The position numbers and the translations under genes are program-made. A stretch of 64,000 nt of DNA, taken from positions 62,001-126,000 of the forward strand of contig NZ_JAMBNQ010000003.1 of the NCBI RefSeq assembly GCF_023715155.1. Direction: 5' to 3'. Below, in pieces: positions 26,394-36,258 of the stretch. The DNA is from Neobacillus mesonae. Lineage in GTDB: Bacteria; Bacillota; Bacilli; Bacillales; Cytobacillaceae. Position 1 is the stretch's first letter, and each line of letters opens with the position of its first letter. The notes below the pieces were generated by a model. It was not told the DNA's origin, did not search any database, and saw only the letters and a list, made by a program, of their open reading frames with translations.

Positions 26394-26945
26394 ATGAATT
26401 ATAACGTACGTGGTGAAAACATTGAGGTAACTCCAGCAATCAGAGAGTATGTAGAAAAGAAGATCTCTAAATTGGAGCGTTATTTTACCGAAGCACCTAA
26501 TGCAAAAGTAAATGCGAATCTTAGATTCAATCCAGATAAAACGTCTAAAGTGGAAGTAACCATTCCACTGCAAAATTTAGTGCTGCGTGCTGAAGAAACA
26601 ACTAGTGATATGTATGCTGCAATTGATCTGATTTCTGATAAATTAGAGCGTCAAATCCGTAAACATAAAACAAAAATCAACCGTAAATTCCGTGAAAAAG
26701 GTGCTGAGCCTTTCCAATTAACAAATACAAATACAAATACGAATCCTGAAGTTCAGGACGATGATGAACTAGAACTAGTGCGCACTAAGCGCTTTGACTT
26801 AAAGCCGATGGACAGTGAAGAAGCCATCCTGCAAATGAACCTATTAGGCCACAACTTCTTCGTGTTCACCAATGCCGATACAAACCGTACAAACGTTGTT
26901 TACAAACGTAAAGACGGCCGCTATGGCTTAATTGAAGCACAATAA
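26394..26945 (+). CDS. hpf: Long-form ribosome hibernation promoting factor HPF
   Basis: A 183-residue protein that dimerises 70S ribosomes into inactive 100S particles in stationary phase or stress. The N-terminal S30AE domain (about 1-105) begins MNYNVRGENIEVTPAIREYV. The C-terminal dimerisation domain contains RTKRFDLKPMDSEEAILQMN. The linker encodes alternating Thr-Asn from four ACAAAT/ACGAAT units. The start is ATG with a GGAGGAG site. Its place before secA matches yvyD in B. subtilis. A terminator follows. Confidence 0.95.
   Translation: MNYNVRGENIEVTPAIREYVEKKISKLERYFTEAPNAKVNANLRFNPDKTSKVEVTIPLQNLVLRAEETTSDMYAAIDLISDKLERQIRKHKTKINRKFREKGAEPFQLTNTNTNTNPEVQDDDELELVRTKRFDLKPMDSEEAILQMNLLGHNFFVFTNADTNRTNVVYKRKDGRYGLIEAQ
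26721..26744 (+). repeat. Coding hexamer microsatellite in the hpf linker
   Basis: Three ACAAAT units and one ACGAAT unit in tandem encode Thr-Asn four times. This is a likely site of replication slippage that would change linker length by two residues per unit. Confidence 0.75.
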
Positions 26946-26960
26946 TTAAGACACATGATA

Positions 26961-26993
26961 AAACGCTGCCTCTATATTGGGGCAGCGTTTTTA
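26961..26993 (+). terminator. Terminator of hpf
   Basis: AAACGCTGCC pairs with GGCAGCGTTT and is followed by T residues. Confidence 0.88.
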
Positions 26994-27057
26994 AGTGAGC
27001 CTGTTTATAGCAAAACAATTTTTATTCCGCAGCCAGTCCCAGTCAGGATTTCTATTA

Positions 27058-27091
27058 AAAAAAGAGCACTGGTATCGCCAGTGCTCTTTCA
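27058..27091 (-). terminator. Terminator of secA
   Basis: AAAGAGCACTGG pairs with CCAGTGCTCTTT. On the minus strand the stem is followed by a T run. Confidence 0.85.
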
Positions 27092-27097
27092 ATTATC

Positions 27098-29608
27098 TTA
27101 TTTCGCTGCCCCGTGGCAGTTTTTATACTTTTTGCCGCTGCCGCATGGACATGGGTCATTACGGCCGATATTTTCCTTTTTCACTTTCGGCTTTTTCTTA
27201 ACAGTTTCGCCGTCTTCCTTCGGATTCACGGCATGGCCTTGTGCGACTTCCTGCCGTTCCAAGTTATTGCGGATTTCTGCTTTCATAATATATAAAGCTG
27301 TCTCGTCTTCTACGGATTCAATCATGGATTCAAACATGGCAAAGCCTTCATGCTGATATTCGCGAAGCGGGTCGGTTTGACCATAGGCACGTAAATGGAT
27401 TCCTTGGCGCAGCTGATCCATAGCATCAATATGATCAATCCACTTGGAATCGACAGCCCGTAAGGTAACTACTTTTTCAAATTCTCGCATTTGCTCAGGA
27501 GCAAGAATCTCTTCTTTTTCTGCGTAACGTTCTTTCACCTTTACAAAAATAAGTTCGACCATTTCATCGGTATCCTTACCCTGCAGGTCATCCGACGTAA
27601 TATCGCCCTCGGGAAGAAGGTTTGCATGGATATAATCAACAATTCCTTGGAGATTCCACTCTTCTTCGTCCTCATGTGCTGGTGCAAAGCTGCTGACATT
27701 GCGTTCAATGGAACGTAAAATCATATTTTGAACGATTTCACGCAGGTTTTCCGATTCTAATACTTCATCCCGCTGTTTGTAGATAATTTCACGCTGCTGA
27801 CGAAGAACATCATCATATTGCAATAATTGTTTACGAGCATCAAAGTTGTTCCCCTCAACACGTTTCTGGGCAGATTCAACGGCACGTGAAACCATTTTGC
27901 TTTGAATCGGCTGGGTATCATCCATCCCAAGCTTCGACATCATATTTTTCATATTGTCAGAACCAAAGCGGCGCATAAGCTCATCTTCCATTGAAAGATA
28001 GAACTGGGTTACACCAGGATCCCCTTGACGGCCGGAACGTCCGCGCAGCTGGTTATCGATACGCCGGCTTTCATGGCGCTCTGTGCCGATAACAGCAAGA
28101 CCGCCTAGTTCACGAACACCCTCGCCAAGCTTAATGTCAGTACCACGTCCTGCCATGTTGGTTGCAATGGTGACTGAACCCTGATGTCCTGCTTCTGCGA
28201 TAATCTCCGCTTCACGTGCGTGGTTTTTCGCATTCAAGACGTTATGACGTACCCCTTTTTTTGTCAGCATTTTCGAAACAAGTTCAGATGTTTCGATTGC
28301 TACCGTACCGACTAGAACAGGCTGTCCCTTTTGATGGCGTTCCGCAATGTCTTCGACTACAGCATGGAATTTACCCTCCATCGAGGCATAAATCAAATCG
28401 GCGCGGTCATCACGGATAATCGGTTTATTTGTAGGAATGACGATTACGTTCATATTATAAATATTACGGAATTCTTCTTCCTCTGTTTTTGCAGTACCAG
28501 TCATACCAGCTAATTTTTCATACATCCGGAAATAGTTCTGGAATGTAATAGTAGCCATTGTCATGCTTTCATTTTGGATTTCGACGCCTTCTTTTGCTTC
28601 AATTGCCTGGTGTAATCCCTCTGAGTAGCGGCGTCCTTTCATTAAACGACCGGTAAACTGGTCAACGATAACAATCTCGCCGTCCTGGACAACATAATCT
28701 ACATCCAGATGCATCGTGACATTGGCTTTCAATGCTTGATTGATGTGATGGTTTAACGTGACATGTGAAATATCAAAAAGATTGTCGATGCCAAAGGATT
28801 TTTCTGCTTTGCTGATTCCTTCTTCTGTCAGCATTACGGCCTTAGTTTTTTCATCATACGTATAATCAACGTCCTTAGACAGCGTACGGACAAAGGCGTT
28901 TGCCTGTATGTAAAGTGTGGTTGATTTTTGTGCCGAACCAGAGATAATCAGCGGTGTCCGCGCTTCATCAATTAAGATGGAGTCAACCTCGTCGATGACG
29001 GCAAAATAAAGCGGCCGCTGTACCTTTTGTTCTTTGTAAAGGACCATATTATCACGCAAATAGTCAAAGCCAAATTCATTGTTTGTTCCGTAAGTGATAT
29101 CAGCAGCATAGGCTTCCTGCTTTTCATCCTTGTCCATACTATTTAAATTAAGTCCGACGGTTAATCCCAAAAACTCATACAGCTGGCCCATTTCTGTGGC
29201 GTCACGGCTTGCCAGGTATTCGTTGACGGTTACAACATGAACACCCTTACCTGAAAGGGCATTTAAATAAACCGGCATAGTTGCCGTTAATGTTTTACCT
29301 TCACCTGTTTTCATCTCGGAAATATTCCCTTCATGAAGAGAAATACCTCCCATCAGCTGAACATGGTATGGATATAGGCCAAGCACACGGCGGGCACCCT
29401 CACGAACGACCGCAAATGCTTCTGCAAGGAGATCGTCAAGTGTTTCCCCTTTTTGATAACGTGCCTTGAACTCTTCTGTCTTTTCACGAAGCTGTTCATC
29501 GCTGAGTCTTTCCGTTTCAGCAGCAAGTGCATCAATTTTCAATGCGAGCTTATCCAATCGTTTTAACTCGCGTTTATTCAGATCAAAGACTTTATTTAAA
29601 ATCCCCAT
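27098..29608 (-). CDS. secA: Preprotein translocase ATPase SecA
   Basis: The motor that pushes unfolded preproteins through SecYEG. It has 836 residues (841 in B. subtilis). Walker A is [26 protein letters not shown] is the DEAD-type motif, [13 protein letters not shown] and [10 protein letters not shown] are helicase motifs, and the C-terminal [14 protein letters not shown] zinc site binds SecB or ribosomes. The start is ATG, with GGAG about a dozen bases upstream. It is divergent from prfB with a 280-base gap. Confidence 0.98.
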   Translation of the reverse strand: MGILNKVFDLNKRELKRLDKLALKIDALAAETERLSDEQLREKTEEFKARYQKGETLDDLLAEAFAVVREGARRVLGLYPYHVQLMGGISLHEGNISEMKTGEGKTLTATMPVYLNALSGKGVHVVTVNEYLASRDATEMGQLYEFLGLTVGLNLNSMDKDEKQEAYAADITYGTNNEFGFDYLRDNMVLYKEQKVQRPLYFAVIDEVDSILIDEARTPLIISGSAQKSTTLYIQANAFVRTLSKDVDYTYDEKTKAVMLTEEGISKAEKSFGIDNLFDISHVTLNHHINQALKANVTMHLDVDYVVQDGEIVIVDQFTGRLMKGRRYSEGLHQAIEAKEGVEIQNESMTMATITFQNYFRMYEKLAGMTGTAKTEEEEFRNIYNMNVIVIPTNKPIIRDDRADLIYASMEGKFHAVVEDIAERHQKGQPVLVGTVAIETSELVSKMLTKKGVRHNVLNAKNHAREAEIIAEAGHQGSVTIATNMAGRGTDIKLGEGVRELGGLAVIGTERHESRRIDNQLRGRSGRQGDPGVTQFYLSMEDELMRRFGSDNMKNMMSKLGMDDTQPIQSKMVSRAVESAQKRVEGNNFDARKQLLQYDDVLRQQREIIYKQRDEVLESENLREIVQNMILRSIERNVSSFAPAHEDEEEWNLQGIVDYIHANLLPEGDITSDDLQGKDTDEMVELIFVKVKERYAEKEEILAPEQMREFEKVVTLRAVDSKWIDHIDAMDQLRQGIHLRAYGQTDPLREYQHEGFAMFESMIESVEDETALYIMKAEIRNNLERQEVAQGHAVNPKEDGETVKKKPKVKKENIGRNDPCPCGSGKKYKNCHGAAK

Positions 29609-29786
29609 ATTTGAAGAACCGCTCCTTTTTTACTTAAAAAAGCAATGATTTTTTTAAAAAAACTATTATTAACTTTCGATATTTTTCCTTTTATATCTTA
29701 CCATTATAATCACTTCAGTGACAACAAAAGGGACATGATACATATAATATAGGTTGAAATAGAAAATGAATAACTCTAAGTCATTT

Positions 29787-29816
29787 TTGAAATTTCACCG
29801 TCTCCCACGGTATAAT
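29787..29816 (+). promoter_or_regulatory. Sigma-A promoter of prfB
   Basis: TTGAAA (29787-29792) and TATAAT (29811-29816) are 18 bases apart, about 70 bases before the prfB ATG. Confidence 0.6.
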
Positions 29817-29887
29817 ATAAAATGGACAATTGTAATGAAGGAATTAGCAAAGTAATTTTTTGTACATTATGTATAGAGGTGGAAAAT

Positions 29888-30989
29888 ATGGAATTAGCAG
29901 AAATTCGTAATACTCTTGAAAAAATGGCTGAGACTTTAGCGGACTTTAGGGGGTCTCTTTGACCTCGAAAATAAAGAGGCCAGGATTGCTCAATTAGATG
30001 ATACAATGCTGCATCCAGACTTTTGGAATGATCAGCAGGCAGCGCAAAAAGTTATTAATGAAGCAAATGGTTTGAAGGACCAGGTTAATGGATTTTATGA
30101 ACTAAATGATTCCTATGAAAATCTGGAATTAACGTATGAGCTGGTAAAAGAAGAAAGTGATGCCGAACTTCAAGCAGAGCTTGAAACAGAGCTTGAAGAG
30201 TTAAGAGACCGTTTAGATCATTTTGAACTTCAGCTGTTATTAAGCGATGAATATGATAAAAATAATGCAATCTTAGAGCTTCATCCAGGTGCTGGCGGTA
30301 CTGAATCACAGGACTGGGGTTCGATGCTGCTTAGAATGTACACGCGATGGGCTGAAAGTAAGGGATTTAAAGTAGTAACTCTTGATTATCTGCCGGGTGA
30401 TGAGGCTGGTATTAAAAGTGTTACACTTGGCATCAACGGTCATAATGCGTATGGCTATTTAAAAGCGGAAAAAGGTGTTCACCGTTTGGTTAGGATTTCC
30501 CCTTTCGATTCTTCTGGACGCCGTCATACATCATTTGTTTCTTGTGATGTGATGCCGGAGTTTAATAATGAAATTGAAATTGAAATCCGGACTGAAGATC
30601 TTCGTGTTGATACGTACCGTGCAAGCGGTGCAGGCGGCCAGCATATTAATAAAACGGAATCAGCGGTTCGCCTTACACATGTGCCGACAGGAATTGTGGT
30701 CTCTTGTCAAACAGAGCGGTCACAAATCCAAAACCGTGAACATGCGATGAAAATGCTAAAAGCAAAACTCTACCAAAGAGAAGTGGAGGAAAAGGAAAAA
30801 GCGCTGGCAGAAATACGCGGAGAGCAAAAAGAAATTGGCTGGGGAAGCCAAATCCGCTCCTACGTTTTTCATCCTTATTCCATGGTGAAGGACCATCGCA
30901 CCGGAGTTGAATCAGGAAATGTCCAAGCGGTAATGGACGGAGATATTGACCAGTTTATTAATGCATATCTGCGATCAAGAATTTCATAA
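29888..30989 (+). CDS. prfB: Peptide chain release factor 2, programmed +1 frameshift
   Basis: RF2 recognises UGA and UAA stops. Translation starts at ATG 29888 (AGAGGTGG site). After 24 codons it meets CTT TGA, with TGA at 29960-29962, preceded by the internal Shine-Dalgarno-like AGGGGG. A +1 slip at 29960 continues at GAC 29961. The product is 366 residues, equal to B. subtilis RF2. The peptidyl hydrolysis motif [13 protein letters not shown] is intact. The slip autoregulates RF2: when RF2 is low, ribosomes pause at UGA and shift. This is the normal gene structure, not a mutation. A strong terminator follows. Confidence 0.97.
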
Positions 30990-30991
30990 AC

Positions 30992-31028
30992 AAAAAGCCT
31001 TTGCCAAATGTCCGGCAAAGGCTTTTTT
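30992..31028 (+). terminator. Terminator of prfB
   Basis: AAAAAGCCTTTGCC pairs with GGCAAAGGCTTTTTT, two bases after the stop codon. Confidence 0.92.
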
Positions 31029-31169
31029 ACCAGCATTTAGTTAAAACGAATTTAACAGGAAAAACTATTAAATAATTTACCGCTTTAGCACGCTGTTTTG
31101 CTGGCATTTACACCACATTTTCCCCATGCTATACTCACTTCGGTAAAATGTTATTTGAGGAGAATTATA

Positions 31170-32033
31170 ATGGATAGAATTCATCATTTGGCAGATACAA
31201 ATCCAAAAATCAGGGCGGCCTTCGATTATATTTTTGTGCTGATCGGTTCAGCGATTATTGCGATCACATTTAATGTGTTTTTGCTCCCTAACCAAATTGC
31301 ATCAGGCGGTGTCAGCGGGATTAGTACGATTTTAAAATCTGTGCTGGACCTTGAGCCGGCTTATGTACAGTGGGCCTTTAATATTCCTTTATTTATTGCC
31401 GGAGTGGTTTTATTGGGGAAACATTACGGCGTGAAGACATTAATTGGAACAACTTTTCTCCCGTTTGTTGTGTTCGTAACCAAGAGCTGGGAACCTTGGA
31501 CACATGATGCTTTGCTTGGAGCTTTATTTGGCGGTATTGGAGTAGGGCTGGGTCTGGGGATTGTTTTTCGCGGGAATGCATCCACCGGCGGTACGGATTT
31601 AGCGGCCCAAATCGTCAATAAGTACACTGGTTTTTCACTTGGAAGATGTGTAATCATGATTGACGGCCTGATTGTGGCTGCGGCTGCGCTGGTTTTTGAT
31701 ATAGAAAAAGCGTTATATGCCTTAATTGGGCTATATGTGACCAGTAAAACCATTGATTTGATTCAAATCGGCTTTGGAAGGTCGAAGATGGCGATGATTA
31801 TTACCGATAACCTAGATGAAGTCCGGGAAGGAATTTTGAATAAAATTGACCGTGGTATTACCAAATTCTCTGCATATGGAGGATTTACCGATCAAGAGCG
31901 CCCTGTATTAATGTGTGTCGTAGATCAAACGGAGTTCACAAAATTGAAACAATTGGTCAAAAGCCTCGACCCATCTGCATTTGTCGTTGTTATGGATGCT
32001 GCCGAGGTACTGGGAGAGGGTTTCAAACGCTGA
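31170..32033 (+). CDS. yvjA: YitT family membrane protein (YvjA)
   Basis: A 287-residue membrane protein with about five or six hydrophobic segments (DUF161) and a C-terminal cytoplasmic DUF2179 domain (about 215-285). FNVFLLPNQIASGGVSGIST and GNASTGGTDLAAQIVNKYTG are family hallmarks. The function is unknown. I chose ATG 31170 because it follows GAGGAG; the longer frame upstream has no site. Position between prfB and cccB supports orthology to yvjA. Confidence 0.85.
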   Translation: MDRIHHLADTNPKIRAAFDYIFVLIGSAIIAITFNVFLLPNQIASGGVSGISTILKSVLDLEPAYVQWAFNIPLFIAGVVLLGKHYGVKTLIGTTFLPFVVFVTKSWEPWTHDALLGALFGGIGVGLGLGIVFRGNASTGGTDLAAQIVNKYTGFSLGRCVIMIDGLIVAAAALVFDIEKALYALIGLYVTSKTIDLIQIGFGRSKMAMIITDNLDEVREGILNKIDRGITKFSAYGGFTDQERPVLMCVVDQTEFTKLKQLVKSLDPSAFVVVMDAAEVLGEGFKR

Positions 32034-32089
32034 TAAAATTGGTATAATTAAGCATTGATGGCACTATTTTCACTTTAGGGGGAGTAGCA

Positions 32090-32443
32090 ATGAAGAAAAA
32101 ACTAGGCACAATGATATTGGGAGCTGCTTTAGTAATGGGATTAGCTGCCTGCGGCGGCGGTTCTGATAGCTCAGATAGCGGCAGCAGCAGCGGCGGCGGA
32201 CAAGATACTGCATCAGCTGGCGGACAAAAGATTTATGATCAAAAATGCTCAAGCTGTCATGGCGGTGATTTGAAAGGCGGAATGGGTCCAGATCTTTCAA
32301 AAATCGGAGCTAAATATTCAAAAGATGAAATTCTTAAAATAGCAGAAAATGGTAAAACGGGTGATAAAGGCACAATGCCGCCCGGAATTGTCTCAGGCGA
32401 CGATGCTGAACAAGTTGCTCAATGGCTTTCAGAAAAAAAATAA
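32090..32443 (+). CDS. cccB: Membrane-anchored cytochrome c551 (CccB)
   Basis: A 117-residue lipoprotein cytochrome. The lipobox LAAC puts the lipidated cysteine at residue 21. A Ser/Gly-rich linker follows, then the haem motif CSSCH with MPPG carrying the methionine ligand. It carries electrons outside the membrane, probably to a terminal oxidase. The start is ATG with a GGGGGAG site. The order prfB-yvjA-cccB-ftsE fits B. subtilis and relatives. Confidence 0.93.
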   Translation: MKKKLGTMILGAALVMGLAACGGGSDSSDSGSSSGGGQDTASAGGQKIYDQKCSSCHGGDLKGGMGPDLSKIGAKYSKDEILKIAENGKTGDKGTMPPGIVSGDDAEQVAQWLSEKK

Positions 32444-32456
32444 TAGACCATCATTA

Positions 32457-32489
32457 AACACTCTATCATTTAGGATAGGGTGTTTTTTT
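32457..32489 (+). terminator. Terminator of cccB
   Basis: AAACACTCTATC pairs with GATAGGGTGTTT and continues into T residues. Confidence 0.88.
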
Positions 32490-32631
32490 GTTGATTTATT
32501 TTTATAAAAAGTTCGACAAAATGAATATTCCAATGAAAAGATATATTTCCATCAATAGAATAAATTGTCAGTATTTGTATTCTTTGAAATAAAACTGTAA
32601 TATTTTTATGGCTTTTATCGACGATTTTTGA

Positions 32632-32640
32632 TGTTATAAT
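32632..32640 (+). promoter_or_regulatory. Extended -10 promoter of ftsEX
   Basis: TGTTATAAT matches TGnTATAAT, about 110 bases upstream of ftsE. The -35 region is weak. Confidence 0.45.
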
Positions 32641-32750
32641 AAAGCCATGCGAAATTTTGCGCATTATGTTGAGAATGTGTTCGTTTTTGTAAACACAAAT
32701 AGAAAATTGTCGAATAATAGCTATTCACAATTAAAATATGGGTGATAACT

Positions 32751-33437
32751 ATGATAGAAATGAAAGAGGTATATAAAAAGTACCGAAATGGTGTAACGGC
32801 CATTAATGGAATAGACGTCCGTATTGATCAGGGAGAATTTGTCTATATCGTTGGCCCCAGCGGTGCTGGGAAATCGACCTTCATAAAAATGATATATCGT
32901 GAGGAAGTGCCTACTTCCGGGACTATCCATATGAACGGCATTGATTTGGCTAAAATAAAAATGAAAAAGGTGCCTATCTATAGACGTAATATAGGAGTGG
33001 TTTTCCAAGATTTCAAATTGCTTCCAACTCTTACAGTCTATGAAAATATTGCGTTTGCATTAGAAGTAATTGAGGCTTCACCAAAATTTATTAAAAAACG
33101 GGTGATGGAGGTTCTTGATCTTGTTGGATTGAAACATAAGGCAAGAATGCTTCCAACTGAACTTTCCGGCGGTGAGCAGCAGCGTGTATCCATTGCACGT
33201 TCCATTGTAAACTCACCAAAAGTGGTTATTGCTGACGAACCAACCGGTAACCTTGACCCTGAAACAACATGGGAAATTATGAGGATTTTCGAAGAAATTA
33301 ATAATCGCGGAACAACGCTTGTGATGGCAACCCATAACAGAGATATTGTAAATACATTAAAACGTCGTGTTATAGCTATTGAAGGCGGAAAAATTGTACG
33401 TGATGAGCAAAGAGGTGAATATGGTTATGAAGGTTAG
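32751..33437 (+). CDS. ftsE: Cell division ABC ATPase FtsE
   Basis: A 228-residue ATPase identical in length to B. subtilis FtsE. Walker A GPSGAGKST, signature LSGGEQQRVSIAR and Walker B VVIADEPTGNL are intact. With FtsX it transmits ATP hydrolysis to an extracellular peptidoglycan hydrolase. I chose ATG 32751 over the GTG nine bases upstream because it gives the conserved MIEMKEVYK start. It overlaps ftsX by 11 bases. Confidence 0.95.
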   Translation: MIEMKEVYKKYRNGVTAINGIDVRIDQGEFVYIVGPSGAGKSTFIKMIYREEVPTSGTIHMNGIDLAKIKMKKVPIYRRNIGVVFQDFKLLPTLTVYENIAFALEVIEASPKFIKKRVMEVLDLVGLKHKARMLPTELSGGEQQRVSIARSIVNSPKVVIADEPTGNLDPETTWEIMRIFEEINNRGTTLVMATHNRDIVNTLKRRVIAIEGGKIVRDEQRGEYGYEG

Positions 33438-34320
33438 TACGATTCGCCGGCATGCTCGCGAAAGTCTTAAAAGTCTTGGCAGAAACGGCTGGATGACATT
33501 TGCATCCGTAAGTGCTGTAACGGTTACCCTCATCCTTGTCGGTGTCTTCTTTGTGATAATGATGAATTTAAATAGAGTGGCCCAGACAGTGGAAGAGGAT
33601 GTCCAAATCCGCGTTCACATCGACGTTGCAGCCAATAAACATGATCAAGATACATTAAAAACGGCTATTCAAAAGATTCCAGAAGTGAAAACAGTGACAT
33701 TTTCATCTAAAGAAAATGAATTAAAAGAGTTAGTTAAAAGTATGGGTGATGAAGGAAAGGCATTTAAGCTTTTTGAACAGGACAACCCATTAAATGACGT
33801 ATTTATTGTTAAAACAAAGAACCCAGGCGATACAATGAAGGCTGCTTCAAAGATTGAAAAACTTAACTTTGTGGCAAAGGTAAAATATGGCCAGGATAAA
33901 GTGGAAAAGCTGTTTAAGTTTATTAATGCAAGCCGGAATGTCGGAGCTGTGCTTATCATCGGTCTGTTCTTTACGGCGATTTTCCTAATCTCAAATACTA
34001 TTAAAATTACAATTATTGCTAGAAGACGAGAAATTAAAATTATGAGGTTAGTAGGGGCAACCAATTCCTTTATTCGCTGGCCATTTTTCCTTGAAGGACT
34101 ATGGCTTGGAATTCTTGGTGCAATTTTACCAATCATTCTAATTTCAATTGCCTATTACCGTGCTTTTGATTATATCAACCCTAAGCTTGACGGCACATTT
34201 ATTAAGATTCTGCCATTTGATCCGTTCATGTATCAAGTATCCGGCATTCTTCTATTAATGGGTGCTTTGATCGGTGTATGGGGAAGTTTAATGTCCGTTA
34301 GAAAATTTTTAAAAGCGTAA
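33427..34320 (+). CDS. ftsX: Cell division ABC permease FtsX
   Basis: A 297-residue membrane protein with four helices and a large extracellular loop (about 60-170). RESLKSLGRNGWMTFASVSA at the N-terminus is typical. I chose ATG 33427, about nine bases after the AGAGGTG site; ATG 33421 is too close. It partners FtsE to activate a wall hydrolase. A strong terminator follows, but the adjacent M23 gene is a likely functional partner. Confidence 0.94.
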   Translation: MKVSTIRRHARESLKSLGRNGWMTFASVSAVTVTLILVGVFFVIMMNLNRVAQTVEEDVQIRVHIDVAANKHDQDTLKTAIQKIPEVKTVTFSSKENELKELVKSMGDEGKAFKLFEQDNPLNDVFIVKTKNPGDTMKAASKIEKLNFVAKVKYGQDKVEKLFKFINASRNVGAVLIIGLFFTAIFLISNTIKITIIARRREIKIMRLVGATNSFIRWPFFLEGLWLGILGAILPIILISIAYYRAFDYINPKLDGTFIKILPFDPFMYQVSGILLLMGALIGVWGSLMSVRKFLKA

Positions 34321-34324
34321 TGAG

Positions 34325-34365
34325 AATCAGGAAGGGGCTAATTTACGGCCCTTCCTGATTTTAAT
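34325..34365 (+). terminator. Terminator of ftsEX
   Basis: AATCAGGAAGGG pairs with CCCTTCCTGATT and is followed by TTAATGTTTT. Confidence 0.88.
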
Positions 34366-34494
34366 GTTTTATCGAAAATTGAAGTAATAGCCATACTTTT
34401 TAGATAGAAAACAACGATACTATCAATTTTATCGTTATACAGATAAAGAATGATGTAACTATACATAGAGTATCAAAATAGGAGGAAAATCCGG

Positions 34495-35817
34495 ATGAAG
34501 AAAACAGTTCTAACCCTTGCTGTTACGGCAACGGTCGGGTTTGGCACGATATTTACAGGATATGCCGCAAAAACAGAAGCTGCATCGTTTTCTGAATTAA
34601 ATGGGAAGATAAATGAGATTCATGAGAAGAAAGCAGATGTTAATTCAGATATTGATAAAGCAAATGATAAAATTAAGAGCATTCAGAAACAACAATCTGA
34701 TGTACGTGTTTCTTTAGAGCAGCTAGAAATAACGATTAATGAAACGACGAAAAAAATTAATGACCAGAATAATAAAATAAGTGAAACAAAAACAGAGATT
34801 GCGAAGCTCCAGGACGATATTAAAATTATTCAGGAGCGGATGCAAAAAAGAAGTTTAGTATTAAAGGATCGTGCCCGCAGTTACCAGGAAAACGGGGGAG
34901 CGGTTAACTACCTTGATGTATTATTTGGAGCTGAAAGCTTTAGTGATTTTATTGACCGGGCTAATGCAGTGGTAACTCTAGTACAGGCTGATCAGGCAAT
35001 ATTAAAACAGCAGGAAGCAGACAAAAAAGAACTGCAGCAGAAGCAGGATAAGGTGAAAAATGATCTTGCCGGTCTTGAAACAATGCTGTCAGACTTAAAG
35101 AATATGAATCAACAATTAGCTGCACAAAAGGCTGAAAAAAATAAATTATTGAAAACTCTTGACAGTCAAAAAGCCGCGGAAGAAAAAAATGTCATGAGTC
35201 TGAAAGAGAAGGAGCAGATTCTTTCATCACAAGAAAATGCCATCAATAAGGCGATTGAGCTGGAAAAGGCACGACAAGCTGAAGCTAAGAAAAAGGCACA
35301 GCAGGCACAAATTCAAAGCAAATCAACTGCATCTTCGGGTTCAACAAGATCTTCAGGTTCAGCAGGAACTGCATCTTCACAACCCCATGTTGCTGTATCC
35401 AGCGGTGCTTTCACCAGACCGACAATCGGGCCGGTAACCTCCGGATATGGCTATAGGTCCTATGATCATTCCTTCCACAATGGAATTGATTTTGGCAGTC
35501 AAACAAGTAGTGACCCGATTGTTGCTGTTGCAGACGGAGTAGTTTCAAGATCATATCTGTCCTCATCGTATGGAGAATGTGTTTTCATTTCTTCCATTGT
35601 AAATGGCCAGCTGTATACGAGCATTTACGCCCATATGGCAAGCGGCAGCAGATCGGTTCATGAAGGTCAGGTTGTAAAGAAAGGCCAGCGGATCGGTACG
35701 AAGGGTGCAACAGGTGCTGCTGACGGTGTTCACTTACACTTTGAACTGCATAAGGGAAAATGGGAATACGACAAACGGAATAAAATTAATCCATCTGGAA
35801 TTATTCCAGGTGTGTAA
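34495..35817 (+). CDS. Secreted coiled-coil M23 peptidoglycan endopeptidase
   Basis: A 440-residue exported hydrolase. A signal peptide covers about 1-30. Residues about 30-265 form long coiled coils like the N-termini of CwlO and PcsB. A Ser-rich linker follows, then an M23 LytM-type domain (about 310-435) with zinc ligands in FHNGIDFGSQ and GVHLHFELHKGK. It should cut peptide cross-links in peptidoglycan. In B. subtilis FtsEX activates CwlO, which has the same kind of coiled coil but an NlpC/P60 catalytic domain. Adjacency to ftsEX suggests that this protein is the FtsEX-controlled hydrolase here. The start is ATG with an AGGAGG site. Confidence 0.88.
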   Translation: MKKTVLTLAVTATVGFGTIFTGYAAKTEAASFSELNGKINEIHEKKADVNSDIDKANDKIKSIQKQQSDVRVSLEQLEITINETTKKINDQNNKISETKTEIAKLQDDIKIIQERMQKRSLVLKDRARSYQENGGAVNYLDVLFGAESFSDFIDRANAVVTLVQADQAILKQQEADKKELQQKQDKVKNDLAGLETMLSDLKNMNQQLAAQKAEKNKLLKTLDSQKAAEEKNVMSLKEKEQILSSQENAINKAIELEKARQAEAKKKAQQAQIQSKSTASSGSTRSSGSAGTASSQPHVAVSSGAFTRPTIGPVTSGYGYRSYDHSFHNGIDFGSQTSSDPIVAVADGVVSRSYLSSSYGECVFISSIVNGQLYTSIYAHMASGSRSVHEGQVVKKGQRIGTKGATGAADGVHLHFELHKGKWEYDKRNKINPSGIIPGV

Positions 35818-35818
35818 A

Positions 35819-35848
35819 AAGGAAGAGGCTGAGCCTCTTCCTTTTTTT
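35819..35848 (+). terminator. Terminator of the M23 gene
   Basis: AAGGAAGAGGC pairs with GCCTCTTCCTT around a TGA loop and is followed by T residues. Confidence 0.92.
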
Positions 35849-36258
35849 AATGGGACTTGAGAAATTGACCAGCACCACAAGGAAGGCTTCGGCAGTATTA
35901 GCAGCGCACGAAGGAAAAGCGATAGCTTTTTCGAGGAGCTCCCAGCCGGATTGCTGCCTCCAATAAGCTTCAAGGGTATCCTGCACATAACACATGACGT
36001 CAGCTTTAACCATCCCGCGGCCAATAACCTTGTGCCCAAAAGCAGAGGAACCGTTGCTAGTCGGGGCTGACTAAAGATAACTGCTGAGAATAATCATCGC
36101 AAGAACAAGCTGTGCTTGTTCTGAAGGGTTTGTGGTTTTCTTAATAGATTCATTTTTCTCATTCATAACCTGTCCATTCTTGTCATACCTATTATTAGTG
36201 GGGCAGAAATACGAAGTGTTTGAACGAATAGACAGGAGTTTTCACAAGGAGGAGTTAG
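35849..36258. other. Unexplained block between M23 gene and ctpB
   Basis: About 200 bases (35860-36075) are richer in GC than the neighbouring gaps. On the minus strand they hold an open frame reading VKADVMCYVQDTLEAYWRQQ and onwards, without a start site or recognisable family. A perfect AGAACAAGC/GCTTGTTCT hairpin lies at about 36102-36122. It may be a gene relic or a structured RNA. The last 100 bases hold the ctpB leader with an AAGGAGG site. Confidence 0.35.

Noticed and set aside
29888..29962. prfB as a broken gene with a premature TGA
   Set aside because: The stop lies in the classical RF2 frameshift context (AGGGGG, CTT TGA C) and the shifted frame gives exactly the expected protein.
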